A DNA stretch of 17,480 bases from RGIG1752 sp045650425. GTDB lineage: Bacteria; Bacillota_I; Bacilli_A; RF39; UBA660. The stretch lies in the NCBI GenBank assembly GCA_045650425.1, contig JAZRRD010000007.1:1-17480 (forward strand). Direction: 5' to 3'. Position numbers and translations under genes: made by a program. Below, piece after piece: positions 7,263 to 14,293 of the stretch (positions are counted from its first letter, which is position 1; each line of letters starts with the position of its first letter). The notes under the pieces were generated by a model. That model ran no database searches, was not told where the DNA came from, and worked only from the letters and a program-made list of their open reading frames with translations.

Positions 7263-8543
7263 ATGGAATTTAAAAAACAAAACTTTGAAACATATAATTT
7301 GCATACTGTTAAGTTAGACACTTTCAAAGAGAGTAGAATAGAAATTGTATTTCGTGATAATGTTGCTAAAGACAATTATTTAAAATGTATATTTTTAGCG
7401 GATCTACTTACTTATAGTTCAAATAAATATCCAAGACGTAAAGATATGGTTATACAAACGGAGGAACTTTATCAAACATCTATATTTAGTAATGCAAGTA
7501 GACTTGGAAAATCTTTGATATTAACGTTAGGATGTAATTTTATTAATCCAGAATATGTAAATGAAAAGGATTATTTAGAAAAGATAATAGAATTTTTAAG
7601 TGAAATTATTTTTAATCCAAATGTTAAAGAAAATGCTTTTGATGAAACAAGTTTTAAAATAATTCAAAATGACTTAATTGCTAATTTAGAAACGCTTAAA
7701 GAAACCCCAACAAGAGTAGCTTCTTATAATGCGTTTAATTTGTTAAATGATGATAGTTCTACGAAGATATATTTAGATAATTATACTAAAGAAGATATTT
7801 TGGATATTACTCCTGAAGATATCTATGAATTTTATAAATATGTGTTAGAACATTTTATGTGTGATGTATTTATTGTAGGTAATTTAGATTACGATTTAGT
7901 TAATAAATTAATAAATAAAAATATAAAATTAAAGACAATTAAAAATCACACGGTTAATCTTTATGAAGAAAATATGGTACGTAAAAAAGCGTTAGTTAAG
8001 AAAGATGAATCTTCATTTAATCAAAGTACTATACTTTTAATTTATAATTTAGTAAACTTAACTGAAAAAGAGAAATTATATGCAATTCATTTGTTTGATT
8101 ATATTTTTTGTAATGGAAGTTTTAAATCTAAATTATTTAAATCTTTAAGAGAAGATAATTCACTTTGTTATGGAGTTTCAAGTTTCTATATGAAATTTGA
8201 TAAGCTATATGGTATTAAAGTTTCTTTGGCTAAGGAAAATGTAAATAAAGCTTTAAAAATAATTGATAAATCGCTTAAAGAAATGATCGCAGGAAAGTTT
8301 AATGATGAATGTATTGAGGAAGCTAAAAAAGCTATTTTAAATACTTTAAAAACATCTACTGATGAGATTTATTGTTATACGACTGATTGTTTTTTACATG
8401 AAATTGATGATTTTCCACCATTTAATGAACGAACTAAAGCTTATAGAAAATTAAATAGGGAAGATATTATAAATATTAGTCAAAAATTAAAACTTAATAT
8501 ATCATATGTATTGGAGGATGGTGGAAATAATGCAAGAAATTAA
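7263..8543 (+). CDS. ymfF: YmfF-like M16 family protein without a zinc site
   Basis: A 426-residue protein of the M16 (pitrilysin/MPP) fold, matching the non-catalytic partner known as YmfF in B. subtilis (annotated by some databases as EF-P 5-aminopentanol modification-associated). The N-terminal half has the family pattern (FLADLLTYSSNKYPRRKDM) but no HxxEH zinc motif. The C-terminal half keeps an M16-style Arg/Tyr pair in SLREDNSLCYGVSSFY (Arg296, Tyr303). The start ATG follows AAGGTG with a 5-base spacer. Its end overlaps the next M16 gene by 14 bases, implying translational coupling and probably a heterodimer. The link to EF-P modification comes from the family name, not from this sequence. 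Cytoplasmic; no signal peptide. Confidence 0.82.
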   Translation: MEFKKQNFETYNLHTVKLDTFKESRIEIVFRDNVAKDNYLKCIFLADLLTYSSNKYPRRKDMVIQTEELYQTSIFSNASRLGKSLILTLGCNFINPEYVNEKDYLEKIIEFLSEIIFNPNVKENAFDETSFKIIQNDLIANLETLKETPTRVASYNAFNLLNDDSSTKIYLDNYTKEDILDITPEDIYEFYKYVLEHFMCDVFIVGNLDYDLVNKLINKNIKLKTIKNHTVNLYEENMVRKKALVKKDESSFNQSTILLIYNLVNLTEKEKLYAIHLFDYIFCNGSFKSKLFKSLREDNSLCYGVSSFYMKFDKLYGIKVSLAKENVNKALKIIDKSLKEMIAGKFNDECIEEAKKAILNTLKTSTDEIYCYTTDCFLHEIDDFPPFNERTKAYRKLNREDIINISQKLKLNISYVLEDGGNNARN

Positions 8544-9810
8544 GATTAAAGGCTTAAATGAAACAATATATTATGAAGTAAGCAAACAAGGTCTTCCAAT
8601 ATACATGTGGAAAAATGAAAACAAAAGTAATTATTATATATCTTTAGCGGTGAAATATGGTTCTTTGCATACAGATTATAAAGTGAATGGTAAGAATGTT
8701 CATTCGCCAAAAGGTATAGCACATTATCTAGAACATTTAAAATTTAATGAAAAAGACGGAACATCTGCTAATGACTTTTTTGAAAAATCTGGAAGCAATT
8801 CAAATGCTTTTACCACATTTGAGTATACTAATTATGAGGTTACATCTACGGATAATTTTGCTGAAAATTTAAATCATTTACTAGATTTTGTTTATACGCC
8901 TTATTTTACAAGTAAACTTGTGAATAAAGAACGTGGCATTATATCTGAAGAAATTAAAATGGGAATGGATAATCCTTATAATAAATTATATTTTGAATTT
9001 TTTAGAAATATTTTTCATAAATATAATTATCGTTATGAAGTTGCTGGAACCATTGAAGATGTCAAAGAAATTACTGTTGCTGATATAAAAAGTACTTTTG
9101 AAACGTTTTATCATCCAGAAAATATGTTTTTAATAGTTACAGGTAACTTTAATCCTTATGAGGTTATTGAAATTGTAAATAAAAATTTAGATGAAAAAGA
9201 ATTTGGAAAATTTAAAAATCCTGAAATGATCGATTTAAAGGAACCTACTACAGTTTATAAAAAAGAGAAAGTTTTATATGAGAATGTTGAAATTCCAAAA
9301 ATAAAAATTGGAGTTAAATTAAAGAAAAGTTTATTTAAAAATATTGATGATATTTCTTTATATATAGCCAGCTCAATTTTAATGAAAACTAATTTTGGGG
9401 GAACATCAGATTTTCAAGAGTTTTTACTAAAGAATCGTTTGGTTGAATATATTAGAGTCGGTAGAGATATTTATCAAGATTATTTGATCCTTCATTTAAC
9501 TTTTGAGTCTCGTTGTCCAGAAGAAGCAATTAAAGTAATCACAAATAAATTAAAAAACATGGAAGTTGATGAGTCTTGTATTAAACGAAGATGTAAAGCA
9601 AATGTTTCTGGATTAGTTTTAGATTTTGACAATGTTACTGCTGTAAATAATATAATTCAAAGTAATATAATTCAATATGATAAAATAATAGACAATTTAA
9701 AAGAATTGTATGAAAAAATTGATCTAGAAACTTTAAACGAGGTTTTAAACAAAATAAAAATAGATAAATCGAATTTAACTATTTTAAAATTTTTACCTAA
9801 AGAGTATTAG
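8530..9810 (+). CDS. ymfH: YmfH-like M16 zinc peptidase
   Basis: A 426-residue M16 metallopeptidase, the catalytic partner of the preceding gene. The inverted zinc motif HYLEH is at residues 65-69 (His65, Glu68 base, His69), and the third ligand is Glu140 or Glu141 in ERGIISEEIKM. The family segment NSNAFTTFEYTNYEV follows the zinc motif. The ATG at 8530 is chosen over the in-frame ATG at 8506 because GGTGG (8520-8524) sits 5 bases upstream of it and because the earlier start would lengthen an already substantial overlap. It overlaps the upstream gene by 14 bases. At its 3' end it overlaps the convergent YigZ-like gene by another 14 bases. It should act in the cytoplasm as half of an MPP-like heterodimer. 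Confidence 0.87.
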   Translation: MQEIKIKGLNETIYYEVSKQGLPIYMWKNENKSNYYISLAVKYGSLHTDYKVNGKNVHSPKGIAHYLEHLKFNEKDGTSANDFFEKSGSNSNAFTTFEYTNYEVTSTDNFAENLNHLLDFVYTPYFTSKLVNKERGIISEEIKMGMDNPYNKLYFEFFRNIFHKYNYRYEVAGTIEDVKEITVADIKSTFETFYHPENMFLIVTGNFNPYEVIEIVNKNLDEKEFGKFKNPEMIDLKEPTTVYKKEKVLYENVEIPKIKIGVKLKKSLFKNIDDISLYIASSILMKTNFGGTSDFQEFLLKNRLVEYIRVGRDIYQDYLILHLTFESRCPEEAIKVITNKLKNMEVDESCIKRRCKANVSGLVLDFDNVTAVNNIIQSNIIQYDKIIDNLKELYEKIDLETLNEVLNKIKIDKSNLTILKFLPKEY

Positions 9811-10156
9811 TTTTAATAACTTGGGTTCCGGCGGTATTATATGCTCTAAGTAATCCTCCAGCTCCCAATTTAATGCCGCCAAAATATCTAACTACTGCAA
9901 TGAAACAGTTATTTAAACTGTTTTTTTCTATGATATTAAATAAAGGTGTTCCAGCGGTATTATGAGGTTCTTTATCATCACTTTTACGAGCAGTATTGGA
10001 AACTTTATAAGCAAAAGGTATATGTCTGGCTTTTTTATGTTCTTTTTTTAATTCAATTAATATTTCTTTTGCTTCTTCTTCATTATTAATTTCATAATAA
10101 TAGGCAATAAATTTACTTTTTTTTTCTATATATTCAATTTGATTAATAAGTTTCAT
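9797..10156 (-). CDS. yigZ: Single-domain YigZ/IMPACT family protein
   Basis: A 119-residue protein of the UPF0029/IMPACT N-terminal family. Characteristic segments are SKFIAYYYEI, HKKARHIPFAYKV, DDKEPHNTAGTPLF and the signature VVRYFGGIKLGAGGLLRAY. Typical bacterial YigZ proteins are about 200-220 residues, with a second ferredoxin-like domain (DUF1949). That domain is absent here, and the frame ends shortly after the first domain. The ATG at 10156 is preceded by GGTGA (10166-10162) at 5 bases; an upstream TTG at 10168 would overlap this site and is rejected. It lies 17 bases after a small ORF on the same strand, probably co-transcribed, and ends tail-to-tail inside the M16 gene. The molecular function of the family is not settled; nucleic-acid or ribosome association has been suggested. 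Confidence 0.85.
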   Translation of the reverse strand: MKLINQIEYIEKKSKFIAYYYEINNEEEAKEILIELKKEHKKARHIPFAYKVSNTARKSDDKEPHNTAGTPLFNIIEKNSLNNCFIAVVRYFGGIKLGAGGLLRAYNTAGTQVIKTNTL

Positions 10157-10173
10157 TTTTTTCACCAATATAA

Positions 10174-10251
10174 TTATAACTGAATTTTTTGCTTCTTACT
10201 ATAAATTTCTGTTTTAACGTTCTTTAATGTTTCGTCTGTAAATTTAGCCAT
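10174..10251 (-). CDS. Probable 25-residue small protein upstream of yigZ
   Basis: A short ORF (MAKFTDETLKNVK..., 25 residues, TAA stop) on the minus strand. It is too short for family assignment; it is basic and predicted helical. It is supported by AAGGAA at 10264-10259 with a 7-base spacer and by a promoter with a perfect TTGACA at 10303-10298. The yigZ start follows 17 bases after its stop, so it could be a translated leader or a real small protein. The two frames differ, so it is not a displaced N-terminus of yigZ. Confidence 0.45.
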   Translation of the reverse strand: MAKFTDETLKNVKTEIYSKKQKIQL

Positions 10252-10274
10252 ATTATCATTCCTTAATGATTTAT

Positions 10275-10303
10275 ATGGTATCATAGGTAAATAACAATGT
10301 CAA
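10275..10303 (-). promoter_or_regulatory. Minus-strand promoter for small ORF and yigZ
   Basis: On the minus strand, TTGACA (10303-10298) and TACCAT (10280-10275) are separated by 17 bases. The -35 is perfect and the -10 matches four of six positions. It faces away from the uvrC promoter. Confidence 0.5.
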
Positions 10304-10319
10304 AATATAGTAAATTAAT

Positions 10320-10331
10320 GTAAAATTTTAC
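10320..10331. other. 12-bp perfect palindrome between divergent promoters
   Basis: GTAAAATTTTAC is a perfect inverted repeat lying between the minus-strand -35 and the plus-strand uvrC -10. It could be an operator, but short A+T palindromes arise easily by chance here. It does not match the Bacillus-type LexA box. Confidence 0.25.
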
Positions 10332-10368
10332 TTTTTATATTTTAATATATAAAAATTGAATTATATTG

Positions 10369-10374
10369 TATAAT
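10369..10374 (+). promoter_or_regulatory. -10 box of the uvrC promoter
   Basis: A perfect TATAAT lies 22 bases before the chosen uvrC start. No convincing -35 is seen. Initiation near 10381 leaves only about 15 bases of leader, beginning just before GGAGG at 10384-10388. Confidence 0.5.
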
Positions 10375-10395
10375 AGTTTGTATGGAGGGATAATG

Positions 10396-12162
10396 ATGCT
10401 ACAAGAAAAATTAAAATTAATTCCTAATTCACCAGGGTGTTATCAAATGTTAAATAAAGATGGAAAAATAATTTATGTTGGAAAAGCTAAAAACTTACAT
10501 AAAAGAGTTAATTCTTATTTTAATCGAACACATACTGGAAAAACAGCATTGATGGTTTCTGAGATTTGTGATTTAACTTATATTGTTGCAAATAGTGAAC
10601 TTGAAGCATTTATTATCGAACTTAATTTAATAAAAAAATATGATCCGTATTATAATATTTTGTTGAAGGATGACAAAAGCTATCCATATATTGAATATAT
10701 AAGTAAACCTTATCCTAAATTAAAAGTATCGCGATATTTAAATATTAAAAGAAGAGATAAAAAACTAATATTTGGACCATATCCTAACGCATATGCAGCT
10801 CGTAGAATAGTAAATTTATTAAATAGATTGTATCCATTAAAAAAATGTGATGGAATGCCACCAAAACCATGTCTATATTTTCATATAAATGAATGTTTAG
10901 GATATTGTACTAAAACTTTTGATAAAAATGCTATGGAACAAATGGAAAATGAAATTCTTAGTTTTTTAAGAGGAAATGATAAAATTTTAATTGATAAAAT
11001 AAATGAAAAAATGCAAATTCATAGTGAAAACTTAAATTTTGAATTAGCTCAAGAGTTAAAAGAGGAACTTAATTATATAAAGATTGTTCTAGCTAAACAA
11101 AAAGTTGAACTACATGATTATATTAATCGTGATATTATTGGTTATTATTATGATAAAGGTTTTATTAGCATAGAAATATTTTTTGTTAGAAATGGGAAAT
11201 TAGTTGGAAGTACAAATAAATCTTTTCCTTTAATTAGTGAACCTAAAGAAGATTTGGAATTATTTGTTATGGATTTTTATGATAATAAAGAGATACCAAA
11301 AGAAATTATCATGGATGAAGAGGTAGACAAAGAATTATTAGGTACACTTTTAAACACAAAAATAATTACACCACAAAAGGGTAAGAAAAAAGATTTATTA
11401 AAGATGGCTAATATGAATGCTAAGATCAATTTGGATAATCAATTAGCTTTATATATAAAAGAAACAGAAAAAACTAGTAAACCTAATGATGAATTAAAAG
11501 CGTTGCTTAAGCTAAATACTTTAGATAGAATTGATGTTTTTGATAATTCAAATCTTTTTGGCAGTTATTCAGTAAGTGCTATGGTAGTTTTTAAATATGG
11601 AAAACCTTGTAAAAAAGAATATCGCAAATATAAAATTAGTTTAGAAAAAAATGATGATTTTAATACTATGAAAGAAGTGATTTACCGTAGGTATTTTAGG
11701 GCTTTAGTAGATAAAACAGAGTTACCAGATTTAATTATAGTAGATGGGGGTATTAATCAAATTAATGCTTGTAAACTAGTTTTAGATGATTTGAATTTAA
11801 ATATTAAAGTATGCGGTTTAAAGAAAGATAATCATCATAGGACTAGTAATTTAGTTGATGGAGATAGTTATAATATTATTGAAATTGATCGCAACAAAGA
11901 ATTATTTCATTATTTAACTAGAATTCAGGACGAAGTTCATAGATTTACTATAACTTACCATAAAAAAATTAGAAGTAGGGGAAGCATATCAAGTATCTTG
12001 GATAATATAAGTGGGATCGGAGCACAACGTAAAAAATCGTTGATCAAAAAATTTGGTAGTATTGCTAAGATTAAAAACGCTTCGATCGAAGAATTAACAG
12101 AAATAGTTCCAGAAAATATTGCCAGAAATATTCATGAGTTTTTTCAAAATTATCAAAAGTAA
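10396..12162 (+). CDS. uvrC: UvrC, excinuclease ABC subunit C
   Basis: A 588-residue UvrC, the dual-incision nuclease of UvrABC nucleotide excision repair, of normal length. The GIY-YIG domain is at residues 14-90 (GCY14-16, YVG27-29, Arg37). A cysteine-containing linker follows (CDGMPPKPCLYFHINECLGYC), then a UVR/UvrB-binding motif near 213-225 (NFELAQELKEEL). The RNase H-like domain has Asp380 or Asp383 (DVFDNSN), Asp450 (IIVDGG), His480/481 and Asp512. A C-terminal helix-hairpin-helix region begins at ISGIGAQRKKSLIKKFGS. I prefer the ATG at 10396, 7 bases after GGAGG, over the ATG at 10393 (4 bases). The TTG at 10366 overlaps the -10 box and is excluded. Confidence 0.96.
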   Translation: MLQEKLKLIPNSPGCYQMLNKDGKIIYVGKAKNLHKRVNSYFNRTHTGKTALMVSEICDLTYIVANSELEAFIIELNLIKKYDPYYNILLKDDKSYPYIEYISKPYPKLKVSRYLNIKRRDKKLIFGPYPNAYAARRIVNLLNRLYPLKKCDGMPPKPCLYFHINECLGYCTKTFDKNAMEQMENEILSFLRGNDKILIDKINEKMQIHSENLNFELAQELKEELNYIKIVLAKQKVELHDYINRDIIGYYYDKGFISIEIFFVRNGKLVGSTNKSFPLISEPKEDLELFVMDFYDNKEIPKEIIMDEEVDKELLGTLLNTKIITPQKGKKKDLLKMANMNAKINLDNQLALYIKETEKTSKPNDELKALLKLNTLDRIDVFDNSNLFGSYSVSAMVVFKYGKPCKKEYRKYKISLEKNDDFNTMKEVIYRRYFRALVDKTELPDLIIVDGGINQINACKLVLDDLNLNIKVCGLKKDNHHRTSNLVDGDSYNIIEIDRNKELFHYLTRIQDEVHRFTITYHKKIRSRGSISSILDNISGIGAQRKKSLIKKFGSIAKIKNASIEELTEIVPENIARNIHEFFQNYQK

Positions 12163-12191
12163 TTGCTTAAATTTATAATAATTATTATAAT
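12163..12191 (+). promoter_or_regulatory. Candidate promoter of the rnfC-rnfD-like operon with overlapping palindrome
   Basis: TTGCTT (12163-12168) and TATAAT (12186-12191) are separated by exactly 17 bases, directly after the uvrC stop. The -10 is perfect and the -35 is weak. An 18-bp perfect palindrome (12173-12190) covers most of the -10 box and could be an operator or simply A+T-rich symmetry. Confidence 0.45.
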
Positions 12192-12207
12192 TATATAAGG
12201 TGGTAAA

Positions 12208-13359
12208 ATGGCAAAATTAGTTTCATTAGAATTAGATTATTCAATTAAAGTATCAAGTCGAATAGAAAATTATTTAAGCCCGGAATATGTTTATTTTTAT
12301 ATCAATAAAGAGAGTAAATTATTAGTAAAAGATAAAGAAAAAGTTTTAAAAGGGCAACCGCTATTAATTAATAATTCTAAAACTATATTTAGTACTGTTT
12401 CAGGCCAAGTGTGTGGTTTAAAAAAATTTAAAAGAAATAATATAGAGTATCATTATCTTGTCGTTGAAAATGATTATAAAGAAAAAACTGCAAAAAAAAG
12501 TATTAGAAAATCTTTAAAAATTAAAAATGAAAATGAATTAAAAAGGCTTCTAAATGAATATGGATTAGATATAAAATTCGAAAAGAAAGAAAATTTACTT
12601 TTAAATTGCATTGATGATGAACCATATATAGTAAATAATTCTATGTATTTAAATAAGAATATTAATAATATATTAGAAACTTTAGATACATTGAAAAACA
12701 TCTTAAAAAACAAACCCGTATATATTTTAATCAAAAATACAGAAACAGATGTTCTGACTAAAATTAATGATCTTTTAGGTACATATCCAGATTTTAAACT
12801 TATAATGGTTCCAAATTATTATTTGATTGAACGTCAAGAGAATTATCAAAATTATTTAGATGTAACATTAGATAGTATTTTTACTCTTAATTTAAAAGAC
12901 TTTAATAAAATAAGTGAAATAATTGAAAAAGATAAACCTCAAACTGAGAAATTTATAACTTTAACAGGAGATGCAATTAAAAACCCTTTAGTGATAAATG
13001 CTAAGATTGGTTCTGCGGTTAAAGATGTTTTAACTGGTGAAATAGAGTTTTTGGATAATAGTGATGATTTAGTTTTTTATTACAATGGTTTAATGAAAGG
13101 AAATTTGACAAAGTTAGACGGCTTGATAGTTGATGATCAGTTTGAAGGTTTAATTATAACTAAAAACGAAGAATGTAAAAGTTTAAAATGTATTAAATGT
13201 GGTTTATGTTTAAAATATTGTCCTTTAAATATTAATCCTATAGAACATTATTTAGATGCTAAAGAGATAAAGTGTTTAAATTGTGGTTTGTGTGCGTATG
13301 TGTGTCCAAGCAATATTAATTTTAAGAGGATAACTAAGAAGGAAGATAATTATGAATAA
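12208..13359 (+). CDS. RnfC-like iron-sulfur protein, lacking the glycine-rich FMN/NADH loop
   Basis: A 383-residue protein with RnfC architecture but below the usual length (about 430 or more). It has an N-terminal lipoyl-like beta domain (STVSGQVCGL), a degenerate NuoF/51-kDa-like core (LLLNCIDDEPYIVNNSMYL corresponds to the INGAECEPYLTSDHRLM region), TLTGDAIKNPLVINAKIGSA (TVTGDA region), and two C-terminal 4Fe-4S motifs: Cys328-331-334-Cys338Pro and Cys356-359-362-Cys366Pro. The glycine-rich GLGGAGFPTHVK segment of canonical RnfC, which binds FMN and NADH, is not visible; the corresponding place reads LLNEYGLDIKF. The ATG follows AAGGTGG with a 4-base gap. It overlaps the RnfD-like gene by 8 bases. 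It likely transfers electrons to or from its membrane partner, but NADH oxidation is doubtful. Confidence 0.8.
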   Translation: MAKLVSLELDYSIKVSSRIENYLSPEYVYFYINKESKLLVKDKEKVLKGQPLLINNSKTIFSTVSGQVCGLKKFKRNNIEYHYLVVENDYKEKTAKKSIRKSLKIKNENELKRLLNEYGLDIKFEKKENLLLNCIDDEPYIVNNSMYLNKNINNILETLDTLKNILKNKPVYILIKNTETDVLTKINDLLGTYPDFKLIMVPNYYLIERQENYQNYLDVTLDSIFTLNLKDFNKISEIIEKDKPQTEKFITLTGDAIKNPLVINAKIGSAVKDVLTGEIEFLDNSDDLVFYYNGLMKGNLTKLDGLIVDDQFEGLIITKNEECKSLKCIKCGLCLKYCPLNINPIEHYLDAKEIKCLNCGLCAYVCPSNINFKRITKKEDNYE

Positions 13360-14230
13360 AAAATTAATTCATTTAAAAAATGATTTGGAGAGTTTAAATA
13401 AATCATATCTTTTGTGTTTAGGTTTAGTTTTTTTATTTGGTATATATAAAAATATTATTAGTTTACTTGCATCCAATATAAATAATACACTTCTTTTAAG
13501 TCGCTTATTATTTATTGTAATAGGCTTTAGTGCAGGTTTATTAAATGATTTTATAAAGAATCAAAAGTTAAGTATGGGTTTTAATACAATTGGTGGCTTA
13601 ATTGTAGGAATGATTATTCCTTTTAAAACTAATTTAATTATATTTATTATTAGTATGCTAAGTTTCATAGGGATTGATTTTATTGATAAAGATAATAAAA
13701 TAAATAAAATTTGTTTAATTAAAATTTTATGTGTCATTTTAATGGTTGTATTTAGTAATTATACTTATTTAAATCCGATGGAAACATCGTATGAATATGC
13801 TTACTCATTGTGGGACGTATTTGTGGGAAATCAAATTGGTGGAATTTTTTCTACCAGTGCTATGTTAGTATTAATTAGTTTAATGATTTTAAGTGCCAAT
13901 AAATTGTATAAAAGTAAAATTGTTTTAATTTCTTTAGGAAGTTATATTTTAACATTATGTTGTTTATTAATTAGTAAAAATTATATGAGTATCTTTTTAA
14001 TGATGTTGAATTCATCAAATATCTTTGCTTTTGTATTTATAGCGCCGTTCAGTATCTATAGTCCTTACAAAAATAAAGAAACAATAGTATATAGTTTAAT
14101 AGTAGGCATTATAACCGCTTTAATAACTTATTTTGTAAATTTTTATGAAGCAGCAATTATATCAATATTATTTGCAAATTTAGTAATAATTTTGTGGAAT
14201 AGAATTCATAAATCGACAAATAATTCTTAA
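13352..14230 (+). CDS. RnfD-like polytopic membrane protein
   Basis: A 292-residue membrane protein with about eight to ten hydrophobic segments, resembling RnfD/NqrB. The segment SLWDVFVGNQIGGIFSTSAMLVLISLMIL matches the region of RnfD that reads roughly LFxGxxxGxxGETS. I do not see the SGAT-type threonine site that carries covalent FMN in canonical RnfD; the preceding stretch reads LNPMETSYEYAYSLW. The start ATG overlaps the RnfC-like stop by 8 bases and has AAGGAAG at 13339-13345, so the two are translationally coupled. Other Rnf genes (rnfA, B, E, G) are not in the window. Ion pumping cannot be assumed from this pair alone. Confidence 0.72.
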   Translation: MNKKLIHLKNDLESLNKSYLLCLGLVFLFGIYKNIISLLASNINNTLLLSRLLFIVIGFSAGLLNDFIKNQKLSMGFNTIGGLIVGMIIPFKTNLIIFIISMLSFIGIDFIDKDNKINKICLIKILCVILMVVFSNYTYLNPMETSYEYAYSLWDVFVGNQIGGIFSTSAMLVLISLMILSANKLYKSKIVLISLGSYILTLCCLLISKNYMSIFLMMLNSSNIFAFVFIAPFSIYSPYKNKETIVYSLIVGIITALITYFVNFYEAAIISILFANLVIILWNRIHKSTNNS

Positions 14231-14250
14231 TTGATTTGATATAACTAAAT

Positions 14251-14277
14251 AAAATTCCTTTAAATAGGAATTTTTTT
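14251..14277 (+). terminator. Hairpin terminator or leader hairpin before the thioester protein
   Basis: AAAATTCCT (14251-14259) pairs perfectly with AGGAATTTT (14266-14274), with a 6-base loop and Ts to 14277. It lies only three bases before the GGAGG of the next gene, leaving no room for a promoter between hairpin and start. Confidence 0.75.
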
Positions 14278-14293
14278 AATGGAGGAATTGGTT

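Noticed and set aside
10117..10125. A9 run in the coding strand of yigZ as another phase-variation tract
   Set aside because: A runs of this size are expected in A+T-rich lysine-encoding DNA, and the residues EKKSKF fit the family. There is no sign that it is a switch, unlike the G runs.
10304..10368. LexA/SOS box controlling uvrC
   Set aside because: The only clear palindrome, GTAAAATTTTAC, does not match the Bacillus-type LexA motif, and no other candidate is seen.
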